Of a stretch of 25,819 nucleotides of DNA, positions 15,060 through 22,451 are shown one piece after another. A program made the position numbers and the translations under genes. This DNA comes from JBEIJQ01 sp040380145 (GTDB taxonomy: Bacteria > Bacteroidota > Bacteroidia > Chitinophagales > Saprospiraceae), in the NCBI GenBank assembly GCA_040380145.1, contig JBEIJQ010000022.1, forward strand, positions 1 through 25,819, read 5' to 3'. Below the pieces are notes generated by a model. That model was given only the letters and a program-made list of their open reading frames with translations, was not told where the DNA came from and searched no databases. Position 1 is the stretch's first letter. Each line of letters begins with the position of its first letter.

Positions 15060-15374
15060 TCAATGGCCCTTTTTGTCGGGCGCTTTGTTGGTTGGCTTGG
15101 TCGGTTCCGCGTGGTGATCGCCGTGGTCGCCGTGCGCATCGGCGGCAGGCGTTTCCGCGTGAGCGGTATCCACTTGGGCGGCAGGTTTTTCCTGCTTGAA
15201 AGGATTGTACGAGGTCGAATACATTTTGGTGTAGCCGTCGTTGCGGATGACCTTGGCGGGATCGTTGTCGGAGTGGTTCATGGCCATCAGGAAACCGGCC
15301 ACGATCAGGCCGAGCAGGGAAAGGATCTTCCAAAATGCACCGTAGGAATGGCCGGAGGAGGCGTTGTTGCTCAT
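15060..15374 (-). CDS. Small His-rich membrane protein, unknown function
   Basis: 104 residues with one transmembrane segment near residues 14-32 (FWKILSLLGLIVAGFLMAMN). A short region follows with DPAKVIRNDGYTKMYSTSYNPFKQE, then a low-complexity hydrophilic tail rich in His, Ala, Pro and Lys (DAHGDHGDHHAEP). The His/Asp-rich tail could bind metal, but this is only suggested by composition. It lies 54 bases downstream of an acyl-CoA dehydrogenase gene and 9 bases upstream of the kinase-like gene, all on the minus strand, so these may share a transcript. I do not recognise a family. Confidence 0.75.
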   Translation of the reverse strand: MSNNASSGHSYGAFWKILSLLGLIVAGFLMAMNHSDNDPAKVIRNDGYTKMYSTSYNPFKQEKPAAQVDTAHAETPAADAHGDHGDHHAEPTKPTNKAPDKKGH

Positions 15375-15428
15375 GGTGATGCGGGTGATGGTGATAAAAA
15401 GTTTGGGTAAAAAAGTTTGGGCAAGGGA

Positions 15429-16619
15429 TCAGTCGTGGGCGGCCACGGAGAAAGCGGGCAGCACGGGCACATAAGGGCTTCCTTCGAGCACGCTGCGCGA
15501 GATCACGATGCGCTGCACCTCGGAAGTACCTTCATAGATCTGGGTGATCTTGGCGTCGCGGAGGAGGCGTTCGACGTGGTATTCTTTCACGAAGCCGTAC
15601 CCGCCGTGCACTTGGACGGCCTCCACGGCGGTTTTCATGGCCGTTTCGGAGGCGAACAATTTGGCCATCGAACTCGCGGTGCCGTAATCCATGCCGCGGT
15701 CTTTCAATACCGCCGCGCGATAGACCAACAGGCGGGCCGCTTCGATCTCGGTGGCCATGTCGGCCAACTTGAACGCGATGGCCTGGTGCTGGCTGATTTC
15801 TTTGCCGAAAGCTTTGCGCTGCTTGGAGTACGCCAGCGACAGTTCGTAGGCGCCGGCAGCGATGCCGAGGGCTTGGGCGGCGATGCCGATGCGGCCACCG
15901 GTGAGGGTTTTCATGGCGAACTTGAAGCCGAAGCCGTCCTCGCCGATGCGGTTTTCCTTGGGCACGCGCACATCGTTGTACATGATGGTGTGCGTGTCGG
16001 AGGAACGGATGCCGAGCTTGTCTTCTTTGGCCGAAACGGTGACGCCCGGCCAGGAAGTTTCCACGATGAAAGCGTTGATGCCACGGTGGCCCTTGGCCAC
16101 GTCGGTCTGCGCCATCACGAGGTGAACCGCCGAGGTACCGCCGTTGGTGATCCAGTTCTTGGTGCCGTTCAGCAGGTAATGGTCGCCCATGTCGATGGCT
16201 GTGGTGCGCTGTGAAGTCGCATCGCTGCCAGCTTCGGGTTCCGACAGGCAAAAGGCGCCGATCCATTCGCCCGTGGCGAGCTTGGTGAGGTATTTTTGCT
16301 TTTGATCTTCGTTGCCGAAAGTCTCCAAACCCCAGCAGACCAAGGAGTTGTTGACCGACATGATCACCGAGCAGGAGTTGTCCACTTTCGAGATCTCCTC
16401 CATGGCCAACACATAGGAAAGAGAATCCATGCCGCCGCCGCCATAGCGGGGGTCCACCATCATGCCCAAAAAGCCCAGCTCGGCCATGCGGCGCACCTGT
16501 TCCTTGGGATAGGCCATGTCGCGGTCGCGTTCGATCACTCCTGGCTTCAGTTCGTTTTGCGCGAACTCGCGGGCGGCCTGTTGGACGGCCAAATGTTCTT
16601 CGGTAAGCTCAAAAATCAT
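15429..16619 (-). CDS. Acyl-CoA dehydrogenase (short-chain/butyryl type)
   Basis: 396 residues from the ATG at 16619 (MIFELTEEH). Upstream in-frame codons run into the promoter and are rejected. The flavin-binding signature is FCLSEPEAGSDATSQRT and the substrate/FAD region is LNGTKNWITNGG. The C-terminal domain has AFGKEISQHQAIAFKLADM, QVHGGYGFVKEYHVERLLRD and IYEGTSEVQRIVI, where E363 is the expected catalytic base of the short- and medium-chain enzymes. It oxidises short acyl-CoA to the trans-2-enoyl-CoA and passes electrons to ETF. The N-terminus and length match the bacterial butyryl-CoA dehydrogenase group. It has its own promoter just after lepB. Confidence 0.95.
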   Translation of the reverse strand: MIFELTEEHLAVQQAAREFAQNELKPGVIERDRDMAYPKEQVRRMAELGFLGMMVDPRYGGGGMDSLSYVLAMEEISKVDNSCSVIMSVNNSLVCWGLETFGNEDQKQKYLTKLATGEWIGAFCLSEPEAGSDATSQRTTAIDMGDHYLLNGTKNWITNGGTSAVHLVMAQTDVAKGHRGINAFIVETSWPGVTVSAKEDKLGIRSSDTHTIMYNDVRVPKENRIGEDGFGFKFAMKTLTGGRIGIAAQALGIAAGAYELSLAYSKQRKAFGKEISQHQAIAFKLADMATEIEAARLLVYRAAVLKDRGMDYGTASSMAKLFASETAMKTAVEAVQVHGGYGFVKEYHVERLLRDAKITQIYEGTSEVQRIVISRSVLEGSPYVPVLPAFSVAAHD

Positions 16620-16654
16620 TTGGTTCGAGATTGTAGGGGTTGCGGAATCGGGGG

Positions 16655-16685
16655 CAAAGGTAATGGAATTTCGACAAGCACGCAA
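16655..16685 (-). promoter_or_regulatory. Promoter of the acyl-CoA dehydrogenase gene
   Basis: On the minus strand: TTG (16685-16683), 20 bases, then TACCTTTG (16662-16655), an exact TAnnTTTG. The leader to the ATG at 16619 is about 30 bases. It lies in the 72-base gap after lepB. Confidence 0.75.
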
Positions 16686-16691
16686 CTCTTT

Positions 16692-18344
16692 TCAATCGGT
16701 ATCGGCCGAGCGCAAAATGCGGTTCCAGCGGATGCCGCCGTTTTTCATCGAGAAGAATATGAAAAGCGGTTTGCCGACCACATGGTCCTCGGGCACAAAT
16801 CCCCACCAGCGGGAATCCGCAGAAAAATGGCGGTTGTCGCCCATCGCCCAGTAGTAATTCTGTCGGATGGTATAGGTGGTCGTTTCTTGTCCGTTGATGA
16901 AGAACCGGCCGTCTTTTTCCACCAGGGCGTTGCCCTCGTAATTGGAAATGATCCGTCGGTAAACGGAGATGTTTTCGGGGGTCAGCGTCACGGTCTCGCC
17001 TTTGGCCGGAACATGCAACGGTCCGTAATTGTCTATGTTCCAGCGATAGTGCAGAGAATCGAACGGAAACACATGGGATCCGCGCATGCCTTTTTCCCCA
17101 TCTATTTTTCTCAAAAAAACCGAATCCACTCCGGGGAACTGCCTGAAAGCGGCCAGTTCACGGGGATTCAACACCAAAAAACGCTTTTCGCCCGGCGCGC
17201 CGCCATAAGTGGAGCCGGGAGTGCCGCTGTATTCCACATCTGGATTTTGCTGCAGGAAAATCGACAGATTGGGGCTGCCCGTCCAATAGTAGGTGAGCTG
17301 TATGTTTTCGGGCTGTTTGGACGGCTGGTCGTTGACGAACAGTTGTCCGTCGATGATGCGGATATTGTCGCCGGGCATTCCCACACAGCGCTTCACATAG
17401 TGGTCGCGCTTGTCCACAGGGCGGTACACCACGCCCATTTTCAAGAACTCCTCTCTTTTGCGGGCATACAATTCAGGCTTTTGCTCTCGGAACACATTGA
17501 GCATATCGTTGTATTGCCGGCCGAATTCCACGCCGGGCAAGATGGAATCGCCTTCGGGGAAATTGAACACGAAAGGATCGTTGCGTTCCAAGTCCACCAG
17601 CGAAGGGAGCCGATAACTTTCCCATTTCGGCCAATTGAGATAGGATTCGGTACCGAAAAAAGGCATCACATTGTGCACCAAGGGCACCGACAGCGGGCGC
17701 GAGGGAGTACGGGGACCGTAATGCACCTTGCTGACGAAAAGGAAGTCGCCCACCAGCAGAGAGCCTTCCATCGAGGGCGTGGGGATGGTGAACGCTTCGA
17801 TCAGGAACATGCGGATGAACGAGGCGGCGAAAACGGCGAACAGCGCGGACTCGGCCCACTCGCGCAAAAGCCCTTTCGGCGGCCGTTGATCTTTGGGCAC
17901 CGAGCACGCGGGACCTTCATAAGATACGCCTTCGGCCTTGGCGTTCGGTGCTGGCTTGGCCGGGCGAGCAGAAGCGGTCTTGCGCGGACTTGCGACCGGC
18001 TGCTCGGCAGGTGCTGCCGACACGACCGTTTTTTCTTTGGAAAAACCCAGATAGGGAAAATACGCCCACGGGCAGGCAACGGCGGCGAACTGCTGCCAAA
18101 AGCCCCAACGACCGAAGGAATTGACCAGATCGATCAGCATATAGCTGAAAGTGAACATATTGCCGATGGGCAGCAAAAGCCACAGCAGAGTAATGGGCCG
18201 GCGGCCGGTGATCTCGGCCCAGACCAAGAGGTTCAGCCCCGGAACGGCGGCCTTCCAGCCGGGGTGGCCGGCTTTTTCGAACAGTTTGTACAGGCCGGCC
18301 CCGAAGGAAAGAAAGAGAACGGCAAATATGGTCCAATTGAGCAT
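16692..18344 (-). CDS. lepB: Signal peptidase I with DUF5684-like membrane N-terminus
   Basis: Cleaves signal peptides of exported proteins at the outer face of the inner membrane. The catalytic serine is S191 in IPTPSMEGSLLVGD and the general-base lysine is K318 in RDHYVKRCVGMPGD. The C-terminal box MGDNRHFSADSRWWGFVPEDHVVG is intact. Upstream of the anchoring helix (ALFAVFAASFIRMFLIEAF, 167-185) there is an extra ~100-residue membrane region with FEKAGHPGWKAAVPGLNLLV and ITLLWLLLPIGNMFTFSYML, which resembles DUF5684. A Pro/Ala/Lys-rich linker joins them. At 550 residues it is much longer than E. coli LepB (324), partly through this region and partly through insertions around 345-440. This arrangement is usual in Bacteroidota. 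Confidence 0.95.
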   Translation of the reverse strand: MLNWTIFAVLFLSFGAGLYKLFEKAGHPGWKAAVPGLNLLVWAEITGRRPITLLWLLLPIGNMFTFSYMLIDLVNSFGRWGFWQQFAAVACPWAYFPYLGFSKEKTVVSAAPAEQPVASPRKTASARPAKPAPNAKAEGVSYEGPACSVPKDQRPPKGLLREWAESALFAVFAASFIRMFLIEAFTIPTPSMEGSLLVGDFLFVSKVHYGPRTPSRPLSVPLVHNVMPFFGTESYLNWPKWESYRLPSLVDLERNDPFVFNFPEGDSILPGVEFGRQYNDMLNVFREQKPELYARKREEFLKMGVVYRPVDKRDHYVKRCVGMPGDNIRIIDGQLFVNDQPSKQPENIQLTYYWTGSPNLSIFLQQNPDVEYSGTPGSTYGGAPGEKRFLVLNPRELAAFRQFPGVDSVFLRKIDGEKGMRGSHVFPFDSLHYRWNIDNYGPLHVPAKGETVTLTPENISVYRRIISNYEGNALVEKDGRFFINGQETTTYTIRQNYYWAMGDNRHFSADSRWWGFVPEDHVVGKPLFIFFSMKNGGIRWNRILRSADTD

Positions 18345-18419
18345 GTGTCGGTTGTTTGGCGGGGCCCATCCGGGCGGACGGCTACAAAAACGGTCTTATA
18401 ATCGGACGTTCAGTCCGTG

Positions 18420-18450
18420 CAAAGATGACAGGATTTGGGGAAAATGCAAA
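18420..18450 (-). promoter_or_regulatory. Probable lepB promoter
   Basis: On the minus strand: TTTG (18450-18447), exactly 19 bases, then CATCTTTG (18427-18420), one base off TAnnTTTG. The leader of about 70 bases starts with a small hairpin, CGGAC-N5-GTCCG (18417-18403). Confidence 0.5.
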
Positions 18451-18463
18451 ACGATGCGCCCGT

Positions 18464-19180
18464 TCAGAGCCCCAACAGGTCGGACATCTCGAAGTACCCT
18501 TTTTTGCCCACGAGCCAATGGGCCGCTTGCAAGGCCCCCCGAGCGAACCCGAGGCGGTTTTTGGCCACATGGCGGAGTTCGATCTCGTCCACCGGGGATT
18601 CCCAGCGGATCGAGTGGGTGCCGGGGAAATTCCCTTCGCGCAGGGCTTCGATCCGGATCTCGTCGGCATGGGCCGTTTCTTGGTCGGTCCAAGTGTTTTT
18701 GCGTCCCACCAGCGCCAGGATGTCCTGGGCGAGGCGGATAGCGGTTCCGCTGGGCGCGTCCAATTTGTGCAGATGATGGATCTCCTCGATGTGGACATCG
18801 TATTGGGACTGCCCTTCCATCAAAGCGGCCAAGCGGCGGTTGAGGGAAAAAAGCAGGTTGACCCCTATGCTGTAATTGGCGGCGTAAAACAAGGATCCTT
18901 CGTGCTCGGCGCACAGTTGCTTGGCCTCTTCCAGACGCTCGAGCCACGCTGTGGTCCCGCATACCACGGGAACACCGGCGCGGAAACAGGCCTCCAAATT
19001 GGCAAAAGCGGCGTCCGGACGAGAGAACTCGATGGCCACATCCGCTTGTCGGAGTGCTTCGCCGGTCATCTCCGAACGATTGCCCGTGCCGATCCTCAAT
19101 ACAATATGGTGTCCCTGTCCCAAAGCCACCTCTTCGATGGCGCGGCCCATTTTTCCATAACCGATCAGGGCGATTTTCAT
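18464..19180 (-). CDS. dapB: 4-hydroxy-tetrahydrodipicolinate reductase
   Basis: Reduces the product of DapA with NAD(P)H in lysine and diaminopimelate synthesis. The nucleotide-binding motif is IALIGYGKMGRAI (3-15). The family signature EIHHLHKLDAPSGTA is at 133-147, with the catalytic His pair H135/H136 and K139. At 238 residues it is of the shorter Bacteroidota form. I chose ATG 19180 (MKIALIGYG); a second ATG at 19192 would add MEIP. The SRP RNA gene ends 25 bases upstream, so dapB depends on read-through or on a promoter inside that RNA gene. dapA lies 1.8 kb upstream on the same strand, separated by the XRE regulator and the RNA. Confidence 0.96.
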   Translation of the reverse strand: MKIALIGYGKMGRAIEEVALGQGHHIVLRIGTGNRSEMTGEALRQADVAIEFSRPDAAFANLEACFRAGVPVVCGTTAWLERLEEAKQLCAEHEGSLFYAANYSIGVNLLFSLNRRLAALMEGQSQYDVHIEEIHHLHKLDAPSGTAIRLAQDILALVGRKNTWTDQETAHADEIRIEALREGNFPGTHSIRWESPVDEIELRHVAKNRLGFARGALQAAHWLVGKKGYFEMSDLLGL

Positions 19181-19204
19181 GGGTATTTCCATTGGGCGTA
19201 CAAT

Positions 19205-19289
19205 AAAAAAACCTGCACCGGCCGCTACAACCCCTTATCCTTGCTTGCTTTCGCACCTGGGGAGGTTAGAGGGAGCTTGCCGTGCAGGC
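19205..19289 (-). ncRNA. ffs: Small (4.5S-type) signal recognition particle RNA
   Basis: The minus strand encodes a long hairpin of about 85 bases. The ends CCTGCAC (19288-19282) and GTGCAGG (19218-19212) pair perfectly and are followed by seven T (19211-19205), which would terminate transcription. The tip is the conserved SRP domain IV: CCCCAGGTGC, GAAA tetraloop (19252-19249), GCAAGCAAGG. CAGG on one side and AGCAA on the other form the Ffh-binding symmetric loop, as in E. coli 4.5S RNA (CAGG, GGAA loop, AAGCAG). An exact promoter places the start of transcription at about 19289. The RNA partners Ffh in targeting membrane proteins. Confidence 0.9.
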
Positions 19290-19293
19290 ACTG

Positions 19294-19322
19294 CAAAGGT
19301 ACGATTTTTTTACAAAAAACAA
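19294..19322 (-). promoter_or_regulatory. Promoter of the SRP RNA gene
   Basis: On the minus strand: TTG (19322-19320), 18 bases, then TACCTTTG (19301-19294). It is placed about 5 bases before the first paired base of the RNA, which supports both calls. Confidence 0.8.
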
Positions 19323-19366
19323 CATTCGAAAAAAAGAAAGCACAAAAACACCTGCTTCTTGCCCGG

Positions 19367-20854
19367 TCACCCCATCAATTTGGCCAGTGCTTCCTGAACG
19401 GCTTTTTTGCGCTCATCGGCCTCCAGAACGGACGCCGGGGCGGCGCGTTGCCGACAATCCGGTACCGGACAGCGCTCGCAGGTCTGGTGTACCCAACGGT
19501 GGGGGATGGAACGGTCGTGGAGAAACGAAATCTGGCGCCGCGTGTCGGGCGTCAACGCCACGCCGAGGCCGACGCTCATGTTCTTTTCGGAAAGAGGAGG
19601 ACCGTTTTCGGCCATCGCGAACACGAGATACTCGTCGTCGGAGCCGATGTAGCCCGAGCGCTGTATCCCGGTCAGCAACCTGCCGCCGCGCAGCTCGTCG
19701 GGCGAGGCGACGGCCAGATCTTCGAGCAGCCAGATGGTGACCCATCGGCGGCAATAGCGCTCCTTCGCTTCGTTGGCATGGGGCTGGTGCTGGCGGCCGA
19801 GGTGCAGCTCTTTGGTCAGTTCGAATTCTTTGCTGCCCGGCAAATGGTGGAAGCGGAGCAAAAACAAATCGTTCATCCCGAAAAACTTCGGCAGCAGGTT
19901 GGTCAGACGCTGAAAAAACAATTCCGGGGTGGCCCCGTATTTTTCGACGAGCACCTCCAGATCGGAAGCCTGCCATGCGTTTTGACCGAACAGACCCCGC
20001 ATGTCCCTGACCAAAGGCTCCGAGGGCAACAGCAGCGCCCCCGCAAAGTAAGAAGTCCTGAAGTTGTTGAGCGCTTCTTCGAAAGATGCCGGATGGATCA
20101 TGTTGGGCGTAAAAGCCCTTTCCTTGAGCTTGAGAAAACGATAGCCCAGTTCTTTGGCCAGCAAGAAACGCTCCTGCTCGGGGCCCAAACGGGGACTGAC
20201 CAGCAGCCGCCGCTTGTCGGGCAGCGCCACGGTCCACACCTCCCGCAGTTCGGGATGGAACGCCAGCGTGGCCTTGTCGATGCGGTAACGAAAATCCTTG
20301 CGCAGGATTTCCAGCACTCGTTCACGGGAAACGATTTCCTCGGGCCCGAGCTGAAAAGCGGCCCGAAAACGGGCGGCCTCCGTTTCCAGTTCCTCGAAGT
20401 AATTGTCGAAAAGCCTCTGGTAAGAGCGCAGGGCGGCGAAATAAAAGTTCTCCTCCTGCATCTCGTACTTGCGGGCAATATCGCTCATGGCCGAAACGAA
20501 GGCGCTCACTTTCAAAGGGGCGTTCGCGATGATCTCGACGATGCGGGCAATGTCGATGCCGAACAAGTCGAGGGGCAGTTCGTCGAACACGTGCGACTGC
20601 AGCAACGCCGCCAAAGGCTGCAGGGTCTTGGGCAGATCCAAGGAGGACAGTTCTTCGACCGACACGCCGAGGGCTTCCGACAGGGCAACGGATTTTTCCG
20701 GCTTGGGATATTTTTTTCCGTTTTCGATCTCGTTGAGATAGGAGACGGAGAGTCCCGACCGTTCGCTGAGTTCAACGAACGAGTAGCCGCGCTGGTTGCG
20801 CAACTGCTTCAGTTTGATCCCAAAGACCAAACGGGCGTAACGGGAAACGGACAT
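19367..20854 (-). CDS. XRE-family regulator with IrrE-like and ScfR-like domains
   Basis: 495 residues. Residues 8-65 are a classic Cro/C1 helix-turn-helix (KLKQLRNQRGYSFVELSERSGLSVSYLNEIENG). A linker and an IrrE/ImmA-like domain follow, but its metal motif is lost: AKELGYRFLKLKER stands where HExxH would be, so it is probably a sensor fold and not a protease. The C-terminal part resembles the short-chain fatty-acyl regulator domain (ScfR, as in RamB) and ends with CERCPVPDC (C459, C462, C467) followed by RQR, which could bind metal. RamB-type regulators respond to acyl-CoA or acetate metabolism. The target here is unknown. It sits between dapA and the SRP RNA gene, all on the minus strand. 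Confidence 0.85.
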   Translation of the reverse strand: MSVSRYARLVFGIKLKQLRNQRGYSFVELSERSGLSVSYLNEIENGKKYPKPEKSVALSEALGVSVEELSSLDLPKTLQPLAALLQSHVFDELPLDLFGIDIARIVEIIANAPLKVSAFVSAMSDIARKYEMQEENFYFAALRSYQRLFDNYFEELETEAARFRAAFQLGPEEIVSRERVLEILRKDFRYRIDKATLAFHPELREVWTVALPDKRRLLVSPRLGPEQERFLLAKELGYRFLKLKERAFTPNMIHPASFEEALNNFRTSYFAGALLLPSEPLVRDMRGLFGQNAWQASDLEVLVEKYGATPELFFQRLTNLLPKFFGMNDLFLLRFHHLPGSKEFELTKELHLGRQHQPHANEAKERYCRRWVTIWLLEDLAVASPDELRGGRLLTGIQRSGYIGSDDEYLVFAMAENGPPLSEKNMSVGLGVALTPDTRRQISFLHDRSIPHRWVHQTCERCPVPDCRQRAAPASVLEADERKKAVQEALAKLMG

Positions 20855-20941
20855 CTGCGGGCGGGCTGGTGATCGTGGTACAAAAAGGCTGAATCCGCGC
20901 TTGCAAGGATTTGTTCGATAAAAATAATCTTTTCCGAACAG

Positions 20942-20972
20942 TTCTTCTTTTTTTCGAAAAAAAATGAAGAAG
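20942..20972. repeat. AT-rich palindrome after dapA
   Basis: TTCTTC, seven T, CG, eight A, a T, then GAAGAA: an inverted repeat with one extra base, right at the end of dapA. It could form a weak hairpin and help end dapA transcription, or belong to the upstream region of the XRE gene. It lacks the GC stem of a usual terminator. Confidence 0.5.
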
Positions 20973-21869
20973 TCAGCGGAGGACCGTTGCTTTGCCGAGA
21001 TGCATTTTTTCGGCGATCAGCCGTCCGAGTTCCTCATAGGTCGTTTCGCGGACGGGCACCAAGGGCAGGCGCACCTCTCGGCCGCAGATCCCCAAATGTT
21101 CCAGTGCGGCCTTGACCCCGGACGGATTGCCGTCCACGAAAAACAGGTCCATGGCCTGCAACATATCGAAGTGGAGCCGGCGCGCGGAGGCGAAATCCCC
21201 TTGCAGCCCGGCACGGACCATTTCGGAAAAAGGCCCCGGAAAAGCGTTGGCCACCACGGAAATCACCCCGTCGATGCCGAACGACAGCATCGGCAGCGTC
21301 ACGACGTCATCGCCGGAAAGCACCAGAAAGTTGTCGGGGCGCCGGGCCACGATCTCCATCACCTGCCGCATGTCGCCCGAGGCTTCCTTCACGCCGATGA
21401 ACTTCGAACTGGCCACGGCCAGCCGCAAAGTGGTTTCGGCCGTGATGTTGCAGGAAGTCCTGCTCGGCACGTTGTAGATGACGATGGGCCTCGGCGAGGC
21501 GTGCTCGATCGCCATGTAATGCTGGAAAATCCCCTCTTGGGACGGCTTGTTGTAATAAGGCCCCACGCTGAGGATGGCATCCACCCCCCGGAAATGGTGG
21601 CTTTCGATGAGCCCCACGACTTCCCGCGTGTTGTTGCCCCCGAAACCGGCCACGATGGGCACTCGCCCCCCGGCACGGTCCACGACGAAATCCAGTACGG
21701 CGATACGCTCTTCGTGCGACAAAGTGGACGCCTCGCCGGTGGTGCCGAGCACCACCAGATATTCGGCGCCTCCGCCGATGATGTGCTCCACGACACTTTC
21801 CAGACCTTCCCAGTGGACGGCCCCGTCGCGGAAAGGGGTGACCATGGCTACACCGGTGCCTTTAAGCAT
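20973..21869 (-). CDS. dapA: 4-hydroxy-tetrahydrodipicolinate synthase
   Basis: Condenses pyruvate with aspartate semialdehyde, the first committed step to lysine and diaminopimelate. It is a TIM-barrel lyase of 298 residues. The Schiff-base lysine is K161 (FIGVKEASGD), the catalytic tyrosine is Y132 (YNVPSRT), and the GTTGE loop is at 42-46. Y105/Y106 (GPYYNKPSQ) match the second tyrosine of the proton relay. The start overlaps the stop of the DUF6913-like gene by 8 bases, so translation is probably coupled. accA lies upstream of that gene on the same strand with short gaps and no visible promoter, so accA, the DUF6913-like gene and dapA look like one operon. Confidence 0.97.
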   Translation of the reverse strand: MLKGTGVAMVTPFRDGAVHWEGLESVVEHIIGGGAEYLVVLGTTGEASTLSHEERIAVLDFVVDRAGGRVPIVAGFGGNNTREVVGLIESHHFRGVDAILSVGPYYNKPSQEGIFQHYMAIEHASPRPIVIYNVPSRTSCNITAETTLRLAVASSKFIGVKEASGDMRQVMEIVARRPDNFLVLSGDDVVTLPMLSFGIDGVISVVANAFPGPFSEMVRAGLQGDFASARRLHFDMLQAMDLFFVDGNPSGVKAALEHLGICGREVRLPLVPVRETTYEELGRLIAEKMHLGKATVLR

Positions 21870-22407
21870 TGTGCGCGTTTTTTCGGTTCACGATTTTCAG
21901 GTATTGGTCCATTTGCCGGACGAGGGCCTTGAGGTCGCCGCCGTCGCCGCCGTCGATCATCAGATCGAAGCAGTGGGTGCGGTCCTCGCGGTAACGGCCC
22001 ACCCGCAGATGGGCCTTGGAGACGGTCGCCAGGTATTCCAACGGCCGATGGTCGGTGAGATGCGCGCAGATCAGCACATCGAAGGCCTTTTCGGCAAATG
22101 CCCGTGCCGCATCCTTTTTGGGCCGGAAAAACCAGTCGAGATCTTTCGGGAAAAAATGGGGAAAAGGAGCCTCTTCCCGCGGTTTGGGATCGTTCACGAA
22201 ACCCATCAGTTCGACTTTTTTGCCGCCCCGGACCAATTCGTCGGCATATTCGAGCACCGTTCGACGGTCGTTTTCATCGGTGCCGTCGAACAGGATCCCC
22301 ACCGTGGCGGCGGAGCGGAAATCCTTGGGATCGCGGCGGACTTGGCCGCTCCGGAGGAATTTCAGGAGACTTCTTTGGAAAAAATACGATCTGAACTTTT
22401 GCAGCAT
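21862..22407 (-). CDS. DUF6913-like protein of Bacteroidota, unknown function
   Basis: 181 residues. The N-terminus is basic and helical (KFRSYFFQRSLLKFLRSGQVRR). A Rossmann-like alternation follows, with VGILFDGTDENDRRTVLEYADELVRGGKKVELMGFVND, then FFPKDLDWFFRPK, FDVLICAHL and the late motif HCFDLMIDGGDGGDLKALVRQMDQYL. These motifs fit a small uncharacterised family of this phylum that I know as DUF6913; the name is from memory and not checked. No signal peptide, so it is cytoplasmic. It lies 44 bases after accA and overlaps dapA by 8 bases (ATG of dapA inside its last codons), so it is made together with both. Confidence 0.8.
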   Translation of the reverse strand: MLQKFRSYFFQRSLLKFLRSGQVRRDPKDFRSAATVGILFDGTDENDRRTVLEYADELVRGGKKVELMGFVNDPKPREEAPFPHFFPKDLDWFFRPKKDAARAFAEKAFDVLICAHLTDHRPLEYLATVSKAHLRVGRYREDRTHCFDLMIDGGDGGDLKALVRQMDQYLKIVNRKNAHNA

Positions 22408-22451
22408 ATCGGTTTGCGGTTCGTTCGAATTGCCCTCGGATCAGAGAGGGA

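Noticed and set aside
16296..18401. A plus-strand open frame of about 700 codons opposite lepB and the acyl-CoA dehydrogenase.
   Set aside because: The minus-strand genes have intact catalytic motifs; the antisense frame shows none and crosses gene borders and promoters.
19181..19300. The structured dapB leader as a lysine or SAM riboswitch.
   Set aside because: The hairpin tip and overall shape match SRP RNA domain IV, and the length (about 85 bases) is far too short for a lysine riboswitch.
18356..20872. A very long plus-strand open frame of about 838 codons opposite dapB, the SRP RNA gene and the XRE gene.
   Set aside because: It runs antisense to clearly recognisable proteins and an RNA gene; its translation has no recognisable motifs. 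It is a by-product of GC-rich codon use on the other strand.
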